From Gigaspora rosea (Eukaryota > Glomeromycota > Glomeromycetes > Diversisporales > Gigasporaceae), in assembly GCA_003550325.1 (NCBI GenBank), contig QKWP01000235.1:62001-126000 (forward strand): 64,000 nucleotides of DNA, in the 5' to 3' direction. Under the pieces are notes generated by a model. That model was given only the letters and a program-made list of their open reading frames with translations. It ran no database searches and was not told the DNA's origin. This document shows, in pieces, positions 10,640 to 21,494 of the stretch. A program made the translations under genes and the position numbers. Numbering within the stretch: the stretch's first letter is position 1; every line of letters begins with the position of its first letter.

Positions 10640-11535
10640 TTTAACTAACCATAACTGTATTACGAAGATAGTGAGTAAGATCTGTAACAGAATTTTTTAC
10701 AGTACTCACTATAATAATCACAATAATTCCAAAAGAAATTAATACAACCTTAGCTGATACTGTGTACTACCAAAATAGTGAGTAAGTTATGTAACAGGGT
10801 TTTATAGCACCATACATCATGATAGAAATCATGATAGTCTCTAATGCAAACTACATGTCATCAGAATAGCAAGTTCTGTAGTTGCAGACTGTTTTACAGC
10901 AACTTATAATAAAAACCACAATAATTCCAATATGAACTATCTAAATATTAATTACATATTGTGTAAACTATCAGAATAGTGAATAAGCTCTGTAACAATT
11001 TTTTTATAGAAAAATTCATAATAATTTTGATACAAACTAACTAACCTTATACTATGTGTCACCAGAAGTCTGTAGCAGAATTTTTTACAGTAACTTATAA
11101 TAAAAGTAATGATAATTCTTTGCCAACCTTAACATATTGTGTGTTACCAGAAAAGAGAGTAAATTCTGTAACAATATTTTATAGTGACTAATGAAAGAAA
11201 TAACTTAACCATATACCATATGTCACTAAAATAGTAAGTAAGTTCTATACCAGAATTTTTTATAGCAGCTTATGAAGTAAAACATGATGATGCCAATGCA
11301 ACTAATACAACCTTAACTACAAAATAGTGAGTAAGTTCTGTAACAATAGAAATCATAATAAATTTAATGCAAACTAACTCAACTACATACTTTACATTAT
11401 TGGAATAACAAGTTCTATAACAGAATTTACAATAATTCATGCTAGAAATCTTGATAATTCTAATACAAATTATTTCAGCATTAACTACTTATTGTGTGTC
11501 ACTGGAATAGTGAATAAAAAAAATATAATACCATA

Positions 11536-11835
11536 TGTGTCTGAAATTAAGCTACCTTTTTTGGCCAAAAATTACATGAAAAATCATAAAATAGCTTATT
11601 TTCGAAATATAGCATTTTTGAAAAATCGAAAAACGTACTAATAAAAAATTATCCAAATGACACCAAATTTTTACTGTAGGTGTATTTTGATGCGCTGAAC
11701 ACTTTACTTAATCAATGTTTTGAAGTTTACTTAGTAAAAAAAAGTTTTATATGTAGCAACTACTAACGAATTTTTTAAGATTTTTAAAAAAAATCAGGGG
11801 GTAGCTTATTTTAGGTAGTAGCTTATTTTCGGACA
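11536..11835. mobile_element. TA-flanked MITE in satellite
   Basis: The ends pair as TGTGTCTGAAATTAAGCTACC and TGTCCGAAAATAAGCTAC read inward, each preceded by TA, as for Tc1/mariner-type insertions. The satellite continues on both sides. It is about 300 bp and non-coding. Confidence 0.65.
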
Positions 11836-12318
11836 TATACAGTAATTCTAATGCAAGCTAACTCAACCATATATTGTATTAATAGAATAGTAAGTAAGTT
11901 CTATAACAGAACATTTTATGTAACTAATTAAACCTTAATTACATACTATGTGTCACTAGAATAGTCTTGAATAGTGAGTAAGTTCAGTAACAATTTTTTT
12001 ACAATAAATCATAATAGAAATTATGATAATTCTAATGCAAACTAAACCAAATTGTATATTGTGAAGTAGCAAATTCCATAAAAAATTTTTTATGGTAATT
12101 CATGTTAAAAATTATGATAATTCTAATACAAACTAACTCTGCCTTAACAATTTACTGTGGTATTATACCTATGCCTTCTAAAGTTGCTTTACCTTTGTTT
12201 TTGGCTTTCTACTGGTGCTCTTATATCATTAAATTGAATTCTTTCAGGATACTTCATCCTATATCGATCTTCTCTTTTATCCTATTACCTTTAACTTTTT
12301 ATTCAATACTACCATAAT

Positions 12319-12485
12319 AGGACTCCGAAATATACACAAATAGGTCAGGTTAATTATAGGGTTACTAAAAAAGAAAAGATCTGCAGAAAAACTTCAAAAA
12401 TAAGCAAAAAAATTACTATTTGTATAAAAAACCTCAAAAATAAGCAAACTCATACCTAACCTATCTATATATATTTCAGGGTCCT
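12319..12485 (+). mobile_element. AGGACTCC MITE, copy 1
   Basis: Ends are AGGACTCCGAAATATA and its imperfect complement ending GGGTCCT. Flanking 8-mers are ACCATAAT (12311-12318) and ACTATAAT (12486-12493), one transition apart. The body matches the inverted copy at 62945-63123 but lacks a short internal stretch. The 8-bp duplication points to a hAT-type enzyme. Confidence 0.85.
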
Positions 12486-13439
12486 ACTATAATAGTAAGT
12501 TTTATACCAATTTTTATATTAATTACAATAGAATATATAATAATTTCCAATACAATCTAACTTTACTAAAATAGTACAAAGGTATTTTTTATAGTAACCT
12601 TCAATAGAAATTATAATAGCCCTAATGCTAACTCAATCTTAACCACATGCTGTATATTATCTAAATAGTAAGTAATTTTTGTAGCAGAATATTTTAAAGT
12701 TAATACATAATAAAAAATATAATAATTCCAATACTAACTATTTCAACTTTAACTATATTGTATATTATTAAATAACAAGTAAGTTCTATAACAGAATTTT
12801 TTACAGTAACTTGTGATAGAAATTAAGTCACAACTGTGTATTACTAGAATAACAAGTAAGTTTTATAGCAGGATTTTTATAATGATTCACAATAAAATCA
12901 TATACAAACTATAACTCAATTTGATCTTATATTGTATTTTGCTAAAATAGCAAATAAGGCTGCACCAGAATTTTTTATAGTAACATATTAAAAATCATAA
13001 TAATTCAAATCCAAACTAACTTAGTCTTAATTATATACTGTAATACTACTGTAATAGTAAATAGTTCAATATTAGAACATTTTGTAGTAACTTACAAAAT
13101 AATTTTAATATAAAACTAAAAAATTATTTGTATCACTGGAATAGCAACTAAGTTCAGTAATATAATTTTTATAGTAACTTATAATAAAAATTATGATAAT
13201 TTTAATATAATCTTAGCTATAACTATGTTCTATAACAAAATTTCTACAGTTGCTTATGATAGAAAATATAATAACTCAATCTTAATTACAATTTGTAAGT
13301 GATAGAATAGTGAGTAAATTTTTTTTTTACAGTAACTCACATTACAAATTATTTCACATACTGTGTTATAAGAGTAGTAAGTAAGTTCTATAATAAAATT
13401 TTTTACAATAACTCATAAAGCTATACAAAAATTTTTTTT

Positions 13440-13599
13440 TTGTTTCTTATAAAATAAAATTTTAAAAATGATCTGACCAGTCTATAAAATTTTATAAAAT
13501 TTTTAAAAAAATTTTTTTAAAATGTGCCCAACTATTAGAATATATAAAAATTTTTCAAAAAATTTTCAAAATATGACCCAGCCAGGTTATAAGAAACAA
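13440..13599. mobile_element. Small MITE with TTGTTTCTTATA ends
   Basis: TTGTTTCTTATA at the left pairs with TTATAAGAAACAA at the right, about 160 bp apart. The interior pairs AT-rich blocks around ATGATCTGACCAG and ATATGACCCAGCC. No clear target duplication is seen. Confidence 0.55.
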
Positions 13600-13643
13600 T
13601 TGGTTAAAATTGTATAGTCTAATAAGTACTAAATCAACCCTAA

Positions 13644-13807
13644 GGTTTAGGCCACAGATAAGTATTTAGGTTTACTTAGATATATGTCTGAGTTTTTATT
13701 CTTAGCATTAGATTTAAAAAAATGAAATTTCTTTCAGTATTGTAAAAAGTTTCTATTAAATTTAATAAAGATAAAAGCAAGGTCTCACCTTAATATTTAA
13801 AAAAAAA
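13644..13807 (+). mobile_element. Retroposed 164-bp insertion with A tail
   Basis: The 16-base sequence ACTAAATCAACCCTAA occurs at 13628-13643 and again at 13808-13823, and the material between them ends in a run of nine A. A long target duplication plus a 3' A tail is the signature of LINE-driven retroposition. The inserted body has no frame and no identified source. AATAAAG lies about 35 bases before the tail. Confidence 0.7.
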
Positions 13808-14039
13808 ACTAAATCAACCCTAACTATATACTGTTTTTTGAAATAGTAAGTTCTATAACTAAATTTTAATATCAACCCATAATAGAATTTCTTATATACA
13901 ATTCCCATATTGTAATTTACTGAAATAGCATATAAGTTCTGTAACAAAATTTTTAGTAACATACAATTTAAACTACTTCAACCTTATTCACATACTGTGT
14001 ATCATCAGAATAGTAAGTTAGTTCTATAGTACGAACAAC

Positions 14040-14935
14040 ATAGTTTCAACAAATAGAATTTTTAATGGCCAAATCTGAAATTTACATAATGCAGCCAAAT
14101 TTGATATTTACATTATATATAGCCAAATTTGATATTTTCATTATATGTGGCTAAATGTGATATTTTCATTATATATGGTCAAATTTAATATTTTCATTAT
14201 ATATACAGCATGCTCATTTACCAAATTACTTTAATTAATAGTCACGCTAGTTAATCAGAGATTATCTGTAGTGTAGCATGATGCAAATTACATGTGAAAA
14301 TCACTATAGTGTGAATGTGGCATGCAAATATATAAAATGTTTTTTACTAAGTTAACAATAAATGCCCACTAATTGAAAGTTGTAGAGCTCATTGAGACGC
14401 ATCTAACAGTGGTTAGATCATCCAAATCAGCCCAGTGGATGGCAAAATATCATCAAAAAATGATTGGACGACTATATAAAGTCTCTATATAATTTACATA
14501 GATTTTATATAGTCGTCCAATCATTTTTTGACGATATCTTGCCATCCACTAGGCCAATTTGGATGATCTAACCACCGTTAGATGCATCTCAATGAGCTAC
14601 AACTTTTAATTAGTGGGCATATATCATTAACTTAGTAAAAATATTTTTATATGTATGCACGCCACATTCACACTATAGTGATATATAGAGTAGCCAAATT
14701 TAGTAGCCAAATTAGTAGACATATGGTGGCCAAATTAGTAGCCAAATTAGTAGACAAACGGTGGCCAAATTTAGTATATATAGGGCAGTCAAATTTAATA
14801 TATATAGGGCAGCCAAATTTAGTATATATAAGGTAGCCAAATTTAGTATATATAGGGCGGCCAAAATTGTATACATAGGGTGGCCAAATTGCTTGTTTTT
14901 AAAATATATATAGGGCGGCCAAATTTCATATTTAA
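14040..14935. repeat. AGCCAAATTT minisatellite, split by a foldback
   Basis: Left part (14060-14215): about five units of roughly 33 bases built on AGCCAAATTTGATATTTTCA. Right part (14688-14935): about nine units of 16-28 bases built on GGCCAAATTTAGTATATATA. Both share the GCCAAATTT core. The foldback at 14302-14681 lies between them. Confidence 0.8.
14302..14681. mobile_element. Foldback element with long arms
   Basis: Arms of about 180 bp are near-perfect inverted repeats meeting at about 14490. The outer ends read CACTATAGTGTGAATGTGGC on the left and the complement on the right. The arm core contains GTTAGATCATCCAAATC and GCCCAGTGGATGGC and recurs at 50160-50885. The CACTA..TAGTG ends are reminiscent of EnSpm elements, but the related copies at 50 kb lack them, so that assignment is not secure. 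No protein is encoded. Confidence 0.8.
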
Positions 14936-15157
14936 TTATAAAAATACTATAACTTCAACCTGCTATAACTTTTTTATAAATAGATTTAAAAAAATTAAAA
15001 ACTATAGAAGTGTTTAGCTTGTTTTTATTTAACATTTTAGGATAGCATTTTTCGATTACTATTTTTTTTTAAGAAGGATTAGCAATTTGAATGTCATCAA
15101 TTTTATTTGTCAGGACTAGGTTGTTTGAACTATATAACAAACTTTTAAAGTAACTTA

Positions 15158-15681
15158 GGGGGCATCCATAAATAATGTTATACAAGAGGGGTTGGATGAA
15201 CAATAATGTTTTTCTCAATAAGTAGGGGGTCAAAATAATATAACGTAATTTTTTTAGAAACAATTGGCTAAAAATTGAACCAGTGGTCCAAATTTAATGA
15301 TTTTGGTACTATTCGATTCGTCTCGGTAAGAGGAGTCGAATAGTATCAATTTCATTTCATTTGGATTACTGGATCAAATTTTATTGGCCAAATACTATTG
15401 GTTATTATGTTTTCTTATAAAATTACTAAAAAATCAATGGTCTTTTGTGAATAACTATTGATTTAATGATCTAAATGAAATGATTTTGGTATCATTGGAT
15501 TCGTCTCACTGAGACGAATCGAATGGTACCTAAATCATCCAAATTGGATCTTTGTGTCACAACATATTCAAGTTTTTGTAAAATTTTATATATAAACATA
15601 CGGATTTTGAAAAATTTTTTATATAGTAGGGGGTCCAGCACTACTATGAGGAGGTACATAACATTATTTATGGATGCCCCC
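15158..15681. mobile_element. Harbinger-like MITE, copy 1
   Basis: Ends are GGGGGCATCCATAAATAAT and its complement at the right, with TTA directly outside each end (15155-15157 and 15682-15684). A 3-bp TTA duplication is characteristic of PIF/Harbinger elements. The interior is itself largely symmetric, with CGATTCGTCTC motifs in both orientations. The same family occurs at 61091-61585. Confidence 0.75.
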
Positions 15682-15742
15682 TTATAATACAAGATAATTA
15701 ACTTTAACTATATACTGTATATTACCAGAATATGTAGTACTG

Positions 15743-16081
15743 TATTTATGTGAAATAACGTACATAGACTTTAAAATAGCATAGTTGGTTTCCTATGTGC
15801 ATCCTGAAATAACGGACACTCCATATAGCAAATTAATAATCTGTTGAAATGACAAATTCAGATAACAAAGTAGAAACAAGAATTTTTTAGCCAAAAAATC
15901 TGACTTAGATCAGAAAGGCTGTATATAAAATTAAAAATACCAGTTTGTTATGCATAACTCATATATAACTCACAATTTTGCAGAAATTAGACCTTTACTC
16001 TAAATAACATCCATGTGTGTACTCAAAATTATGCACATATCCTTAACATAATGCGCAGGTGCATGTTATTTCATGTAAATA
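15743..16081. mobile_element. MITE with TATTTATGTGAAATAACG ends
   Basis: TATTTATGTGAAATAACG at the left pairs with CATGTTATTTCATGTAAATA at the right. It interrupts a satellite unit: the AATAGTAAGTAAG motif resumes immediately after the right end. About 340 bp, non-coding. Confidence 0.65.
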
Positions 16082-17042
16082 TAGTAAGTAAGAACTGTAA
16101 TAGAATTTTTATTATAAATTACAATGCTTAACAGAATAGCAAGTTGATAAAAATCAAGATACTTTGCTTAACTTTAATTACTATACACTTTTTACAGTTG
16201 CTTATATCATATATAACTTTAATGCAAGTTAATTCAATTTTAACTATATACTGTACTGTACATTACTTGAATAATAAGTAATTTTAGAAATTCATCAACA
16301 CTTCCTGCTGATCCTCACGACCATTTTGGAGCTAAAAAAATTAGTACTAAAACAGCTAAGTCTATATAGCAAAGTACATCAAGTAGCTTAAGAAAAAAAG
16401 AAAAAGAAAGAATTTCATTCAGACTCTATTACGGTGAAAAGAAGATCTAACAAGGATAAATAGGACTAATAATCAAAGAAACAGAAAATTACTTGTGAAA
16501 CTTGTAGGGAAAAAGTTTTAGGGAATTGCCGTTGACCCTGTACTGCAAATTACTGTCAAAACAAACAAAAATAAACAAAGACACATAGTCAAACACAGAA
16601 TAAACAAATAAACAACAAGTTAAGATCAGCCAAAAAAGGATTAAAATATATAGATATAAACAAATATGTACAAATACGTATCACCCTTTTAGAAGCAATA
16701 AGAAAAAGCAAGAATTTAGCCTAAAATAGAATACCTGTTAGATACAGTCAAACATACACGTGACTATTCGAACACTAGATTAGATATAAAATAGATAATT
16801 ATGGAACAGCATTTGGAGCATTTTAAGGGTAGAGTGTATGTCAATCATTTTCAATAATAGTAAAATTGCCATATTATGTATCACAGCATACAAAAACTTA
16901 CTACTATAGCTAAATAAAATGCATTTTGTTTACATCGAAAAAAAAATAGATTTACGGTATTTTCAATATCTGAATTTTTATTTCGATGCAAAAAATTTAA
17001 TAGTTTATATTTAATTTTTTTAAAAAATATGTCAAGAAGTTA
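16082..17042. other. Satellite tail and unassigned AT-rich DNA
   Basis: To about 16290 there are two or three more satellite units. From 16291 the sequence is A-rich with a purine tract (AAGAAAAAAAGAAAAAGAAAG, 16390-16410 region). A short CETCREK-like peptide can be read near 16490-16515, but stops surround it. Nothing firm is seen. Confidence 0.5.
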
Positions 17043-17690
17043 GCAACAAGGGTGTGGTGACCTAGAGAAGTAGCCAGGTTGTCACCCCAAGCGGCAGGTT
17101 GACAGTTCAAATCCCACTGGTGACGATAATGAAAATTAGGCCTATGTTACAGTAACTGTGGCTTAACATCGGTTGGGTGAAAAACCTGTAACCTTGGTTC
17201 CACCATCTTGAATGGAAGCTCTCGGGCGCAATAAGTATTTGTTACACTGAAAAATCCAAGAAAACGGAAAAACAGAAACCCGTTTGGAAAGACCCGAGTA
17301 AGGAGGTAGATTAGGATCTCCAACGGTGCTACCATAAATAAGGTCGGTGCTGGGATCCGAACGAACCTTACAAGGGCAAGGGACGTACCTCGTGATTCGA
17401 ATATCGGACGCGCGGTACCAAAAATCCAGGGGAATAAAATGACGAAATGGGACGAAGTTGCTCGACTGGTACTGGATGCCTGCGGGTAAATTAGCCCTAT
17501 GGCTATTTGTGTAAGTTAATTGGTGGATTCGTATATTTAGATCAGAGGGTTTTGAATAGGCAATACCCGTAGCAGGTTGCAGGTATAGCAGCTAGTATAA
17601 AACCTGCGGGCAGACTACTTAAATTAGGCACCAAAAGTGCACATGTGGCTAGTTGTACCCTCGTCTTTGTACACAACCATTAATTAATAA
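17043..17690 (+). mobile_element. Possible tRNA-derived SINE or LINE 5' region
   Basis: This is an island clearly richer in G and C than its flanks. Its start resembles a tRNA gene promoter: TGACCTAGAGA at 17058-17068 matches the A box TRGYNNARNGG loosely, and AGTTCAAATCC at 17104-17114 matches the B box GGTTCRANTCC at 9 of 11 positions, 36 bases later. The downstream CTGGTGAC could pair with a degenerate upstream GCAACAAG as an acceptor stem, but no full cloverleaf folds, so it is not called a tRNA. The island ends just before LINE B, so it may instead be that element's 5' leader. Exact ends are unknown. Confidence 0.4.
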
Positions 17691-17843
17691 AGTGGCCCAA
17701 TAAGCCAAGCAAGGCTACAGTCTAAACGTAAAAAAAAGCGATAGAAAATTTTTTTTTGCGATAGAACAAAACAAGTTAAAACCAGTTTTTGATAGTAAAC
17801 AAAATATCTAGAATATTCGATCCATATTAGTATTAGTGATTTT

Positions 17844-19378
17844 GTGTTACCAATGATCATAACAATAAGTTTCATAATAGAAATGACGTCATTACACTCT
17901 ACCTTTAAGAACTTATTCAAGAAGACAGATATAGAAATCTCGAATGAACTAAAGAATGTACAGCCTTTTGTTTCACAAAAAGATAAAGAAGTAGCAAACT
18001 TTTTGGGAATAGCTTACCCAGAAACTGTTTTTGTCATAAGAATAGCAACAGAAATATATGAATTGGAACAACGCTGAATGTTAGTAGTAAAAGAAGAACC
18101 TAAACAGGCAACTTTACTCCCAGAGTTTATGAAGCCAAAGCTAGAAAAAAGCTTTAGTAAAAAATTAACACTCACAATCTCAGAAACAGGCATACTGGAT
18201 TATGGAAATTGTGAGCTAGAGGATATAATTAAATTGTTCATCGAAACTTTCGAGCAAGAAAATACTTTGTCGCTCAGGTCAAGTCAGAAGAGGGAAAAAC
18301 AAGCATGCTAGAAGAAGGATCCTTAGATAAAATAAAAGAAAAAGAGAAGGAAAAAGATAAGGAACCTGTGAATAATGAAGTAAAAAATGAACAGTTAGTT
18401 AGCTTTGAACAAGGTGCAGATTTATGTACACCTCAAAAGGAGTTTCTTGTAACGAAAGAATCTAAAGTGATTAGGAGAAAAGAGGCTTTGCAAGAAATTT
18501 CAAGTAGTAAAATAGAAGCTAATTGTAAGCAAACCAGTATATTAGATGAGATATATACGCAAAGAAGTGAACACAGAAGTGTAAGAAAATTTACTCTGTG
18601 GGACTTGCCAAATAGGATAAGCAATAGACATGTGACTGCGATAGTTAAGAATATTGGTAAAGTTTGGGAAGTTTAGATCAAACATGGAAGAAACAACAAG
18701 ACCAGAGCTGAGCTTACTATTGAGATGGATGAAAGAAAGTATAAGGAGGTAGTTAAAAACTTATGGTCCCTTCCGTTAATTAATTTAATTAATGGAAGTT
18801 TAGCAAGATTCACACCAAGTACAAGTGATAACTCAGTATTAGAAGAAAGTAGAACATACCATGCTAGGCTAAAAGATGTTCCAATGAATGCAAAAGAGTT
18901 TTTGTTGTTAAGACATGTTCGCCGCTTAGGTGCAAAAACAGTTCATATTTTCAATAATAGAAATGGTAATAGAAAAGAAGTTGTAGTCGTAGAATTTATA
19001 AACAGGCAAGAAATGGTAAAGGCAGTTTCATTTAAAGCTTCTTACTTTAATACCAAGCTTCAATGGGAGCTGGAGCCCATGTATGAAACTACTCAAAAAA
19101 AGGTTGAAATTACAAACAAAAATCTTCAAAAGAATATGTCAAATAGAAGCAAACAAGAATTTTTAAGAGAGGTAGAGGTTGTAACGACAAAAGCAAGAAC
19201 TGAAGCAATTGAAGCGTCTAAAGAAAATCCCTATACGAAAGAAAAATTAATAAGTACCACGTTAGAAGAAAAGGCCCATGAACTTGGAATAAATGAAATC
19301 AAGAAGCTTTTGTTGAACATTACTAGCAGGCTCAATAGCATTGAAAGTAGTCAGTCTAGTTTGCCATCGCGCTCCTAA
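17844..19378 (+). pseudogene. LINE B ORF1 with RRM-like domain
   Basis: Four consecutive frames (17844-18077, 18078-18311, 18305-18676, 18725-19378) read as one interrupted protein of about 500 residues. The N-terminal part is helical and acidic. The middle is Lys/Glu-rich (KIKEKEKEKDKEP). The region from about 18590 to 19080 has two alternating beta-rich stretches: FTLWDLPNRIS...IVKNIGKVWEV, then IKHGRNNKTRAELTIEMDE with LWSLPL, then a second set with VVVVEFINRQEM. This layout resembles RNA-recognition folds of LINE ORF1 proteins, which bind the element's RNA. The C-terminus is coiled-coil-like. In-frame stops at the three joins mark it as decayed; 18078 follows the previous stop directly, so a single TGA may be the only break there. 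Confidence 0.6.
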
Positions 19379-19479
19379 CAGGCACACCAGTTGTATATAA
19401 GGCAGTAGATGAACTAGTTGGTTCATCAAACAGGGTTCTTGGTGCTACTGTAGATAGGGGAAAGTTACTGCAAAAGGAA

Positions 19480-19917
19480 ATAACTCTGAAAATAGGTTGT
19501 CACAATATTAATAGATTAAAAACGAATCAGCAAAAATTTGAAACATTGGGTCAATAATTGGATGAAGAAGCATTCAATATAATTGCAGTAACTGAAACAA
19601 ATATAGATAGAAAAGAAGGGTTTTTTGTGGGGGAAAAAGTCGAAAACTTCAAATTTTTTTGGTCAAATATATTGATAGATAAGAAGAAGGGTCTAGGGGT
19701 GGCGATAGGTATTAAACATAGTTGGGAAAAATACCTTGGTGGTATAGACAGAATTAGTGAATTTATGATGGTAGCAAGGCTCTATTTTAGAAATATGGAG
19801 CTAGTTATAATTGCAATCTATATTCCTCCAAATAATGGAAGCAAAATGGACAAGGTATTAGATGAGATTACAGACATATACAACAAACAGAATATGCGAA
19901 CTAATGCCTTGTACATG
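19480..19917 (+). pseudogene. LINE B endonuclease, truncated
   Basis: An AP-like endonuclease start: IGCHNINRL before a stop, then FNIIAVTETNID, where the Glu of TET is the metal-binding catalytic residue. This is followed by WSNI..DKKKGLGVAI and IIAIYIPPNN, typical of the central sheet of the fold. It ends at 19917, before the GDFN and SDH motifs, so the catalytic site is incomplete. No reverse transcriptase follows; the sequence changes to MITE and AT-rich DNA. It is the continuation of the ORF1 at 17844-19378. Confidence 0.7.
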
Positions 19918-20061
19918 TGAATAAAATTCATATTTGTTTACGTATTGGATTCAAGTTTTAATGATTCATTTAATTCTAAAAGAGATTGTTTATATTTATC
20001 TATTATATGATATATGCAATTGGAGCGCTAATGAATTATATATGTTTATTATATCTTCTAT

Positions 20062-20414
20062 TAGGCTACGCAAAGTTAATTGTTCATTTTGCATAACCTG
20101 GGGTTTCAAAATTCCGGTCGACAGGTCAGGTTTTTTTTTCAAAAAAAAAACTTTGCATGGTCTAAATTTATTCATGTTCACATCTAAGGTTTCGCCAAGT
20201 TAATTCTTTGGTTTGCATAACATAGAATCAGTTTTTATTGGACCTATAAGCTAATTCCGGAAAATTAAGGTCATCATCGGTGACACCAGTGAAAAAAATT
20301 AAATGGCAAAAAATGGAATAATTGGCACTATAGGAATTTAAAAAAAAAATTTTTTTTTTGAGAAATTGGATTGGCAGGTTATGCAAAATGAAAAATTAAC
20401 TTTGCGTGACCTTA
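20062..20414. mobile_element. AAGGCCACGCAAAGTTAA MITE, copy 1
   Basis: The left end TTAGGCTACGCAAAGTTAAT pairs with ATTAACTTTGCGTGACCTTA at the right; the repeat extends into CATTTTGCATAACCTG. An extra internal GCCAAGTTAATTC...TTTGCATAACAT block looks like a third diverged copy of the end, so the element may be a nested or recombined pair. Relatives are at 24476 and 45976. Confidence 0.7.
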
Positions 20415-21494
20415 TATTAAAACAGAAATTTGTAACTACTGAAGAGGATAAAATTATTTATTTGTATTACTAATCCACAAAAGATAGTTAACAAAATTAG
20501 GAATTTAGAGATAAGTATATATGTGGGTTTAGTAAATGATGTTATATTTAATATGAAAAATTTATTAATTTATTTTTTTTATTAGGATCAGGTTTTTATA
20601 AGTAAGAGATTTTTTATAACATTATTATGAGGAAACGATATTTATTAAGATAAGTATAACTACAAATACAATTATGTAAATAATACTAACTAATACTAAT
20701 ACTATATTATTATCGTTATTCAGATAAATCACTACAAGAGACATTAAGTGTAATTCAACTTATCCTCCAAAACGTACCAGGAAGGTATCCTTTCATAATT
20801 TCTCTATTATGTTGATAGTTAGATACTTTTCCATGGTAGTTATTAACTCTTGTCGTTAGTTCTTTACTTTTCCTAGTACTGTATTTACTAACTATCGATT
20901 ACCAGTCCCATTAGTTAATAACTTTTGATAACCAGTCCCGTAACTAATAGTTGATCCCCAAATGCGCAAAGCCAATATGGCTTATCGATCTCGTAATACA
21001 AGAAAATAAAAGAAAAAAAAGATATCTAATATCTTTCTATATTAGGCATAACAACGTCCATCCATCATGCTATTTACTAATCATAAGGTTCAATGTAGTA
21101 TTTTCTATTTTGAGCGAAGTGATAGGATAACATGTGATCGAAAAGTAGAACAGCCACACGATCCTTCGCCTCATATGATAATTTACCTCAATTATATATA
21201 CTACCTTAATAATGGTAAAATTACCTATAAAAAATACTACCACTATTTTTTTATTTACCTCATTTTACCCCCCCCACATTTTCCCAAAAAACTCGTTTTT
21301 TACATACTACCATTTAAAAAATTTTTTAAAAATTCACCTAATTTAATACATACCAGATCAAATATAATTGTCCGGGTCCTGGTCCAGTATCTAGTAAAGG
21401 TTTAAATTAATCTAAATAAGACTGTCAATATATAATAAATATAATGTAAATATATATAGGTTCTTTAAAGATCACAAAGATCTTCTTAATTTAT
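20415..21494. other. Unassigned AT-rich DNA
   Basis: At 20880-20960 TAACTATCGATTACCAGTCCC and TTTTGATAACCAGTCCCGTA form a short diverged repeat. A frame at 21067-21405 is low complexity (Y, K and N runs) and shows no family features. No gene is supported. Confidence 0.5.

Larger units (their letters stand above)
10640..14025. repeat. Diverged tandem satellite, about 100-bp unit
   Basis: A recurring module reads AATAGTGAGTAAGTTCTGTA, then ACAGAATTTTTTACAGTAACT, then a (T)CATAATAGAAATCATGATAATTC-like block, then CTAATGCAAACTAACTC, then AACCTTAACTACATACTGTGT. Roughly 30 units can be followed, spaced about 70-120 bases apart. Copies are strongly diverged, so the array is old. It is interrupted by the elements at 11536, 12319, 13440 and 13644. 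More units appear near 15690-15730 and 16082-16290, so the array once extended to about 16.3 kb. No coding frame is conserved between units. Confidence 0.85.

Noticed and set aside
10640..14025. CRISPR-like regular repeats
   Set aside because: Units are diverged, lack constant repeats with unique spacers, and the genome is eukaryotic.
14302..14681. EnSpm/CACTA assignment from CACTA...TAGTG ends
   Set aside because: Related elements at 50 kb have different ends and no 3-bp duplication is clear, so the superfamily was left open.
17341..17420. Possible tRNA gene (GGGATCCGAACG and GATTCGAATATCGG)
   Set aside because: Loop-like motifs are present on both strands but the flanking stems do not pair, so no cloverleaf forms.
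21067..21405. 112-codon plus-strand frame
   Set aside because: Low-complexity Tyr/Lys/Pro content from AT-rich DNA, no start context and no domain.
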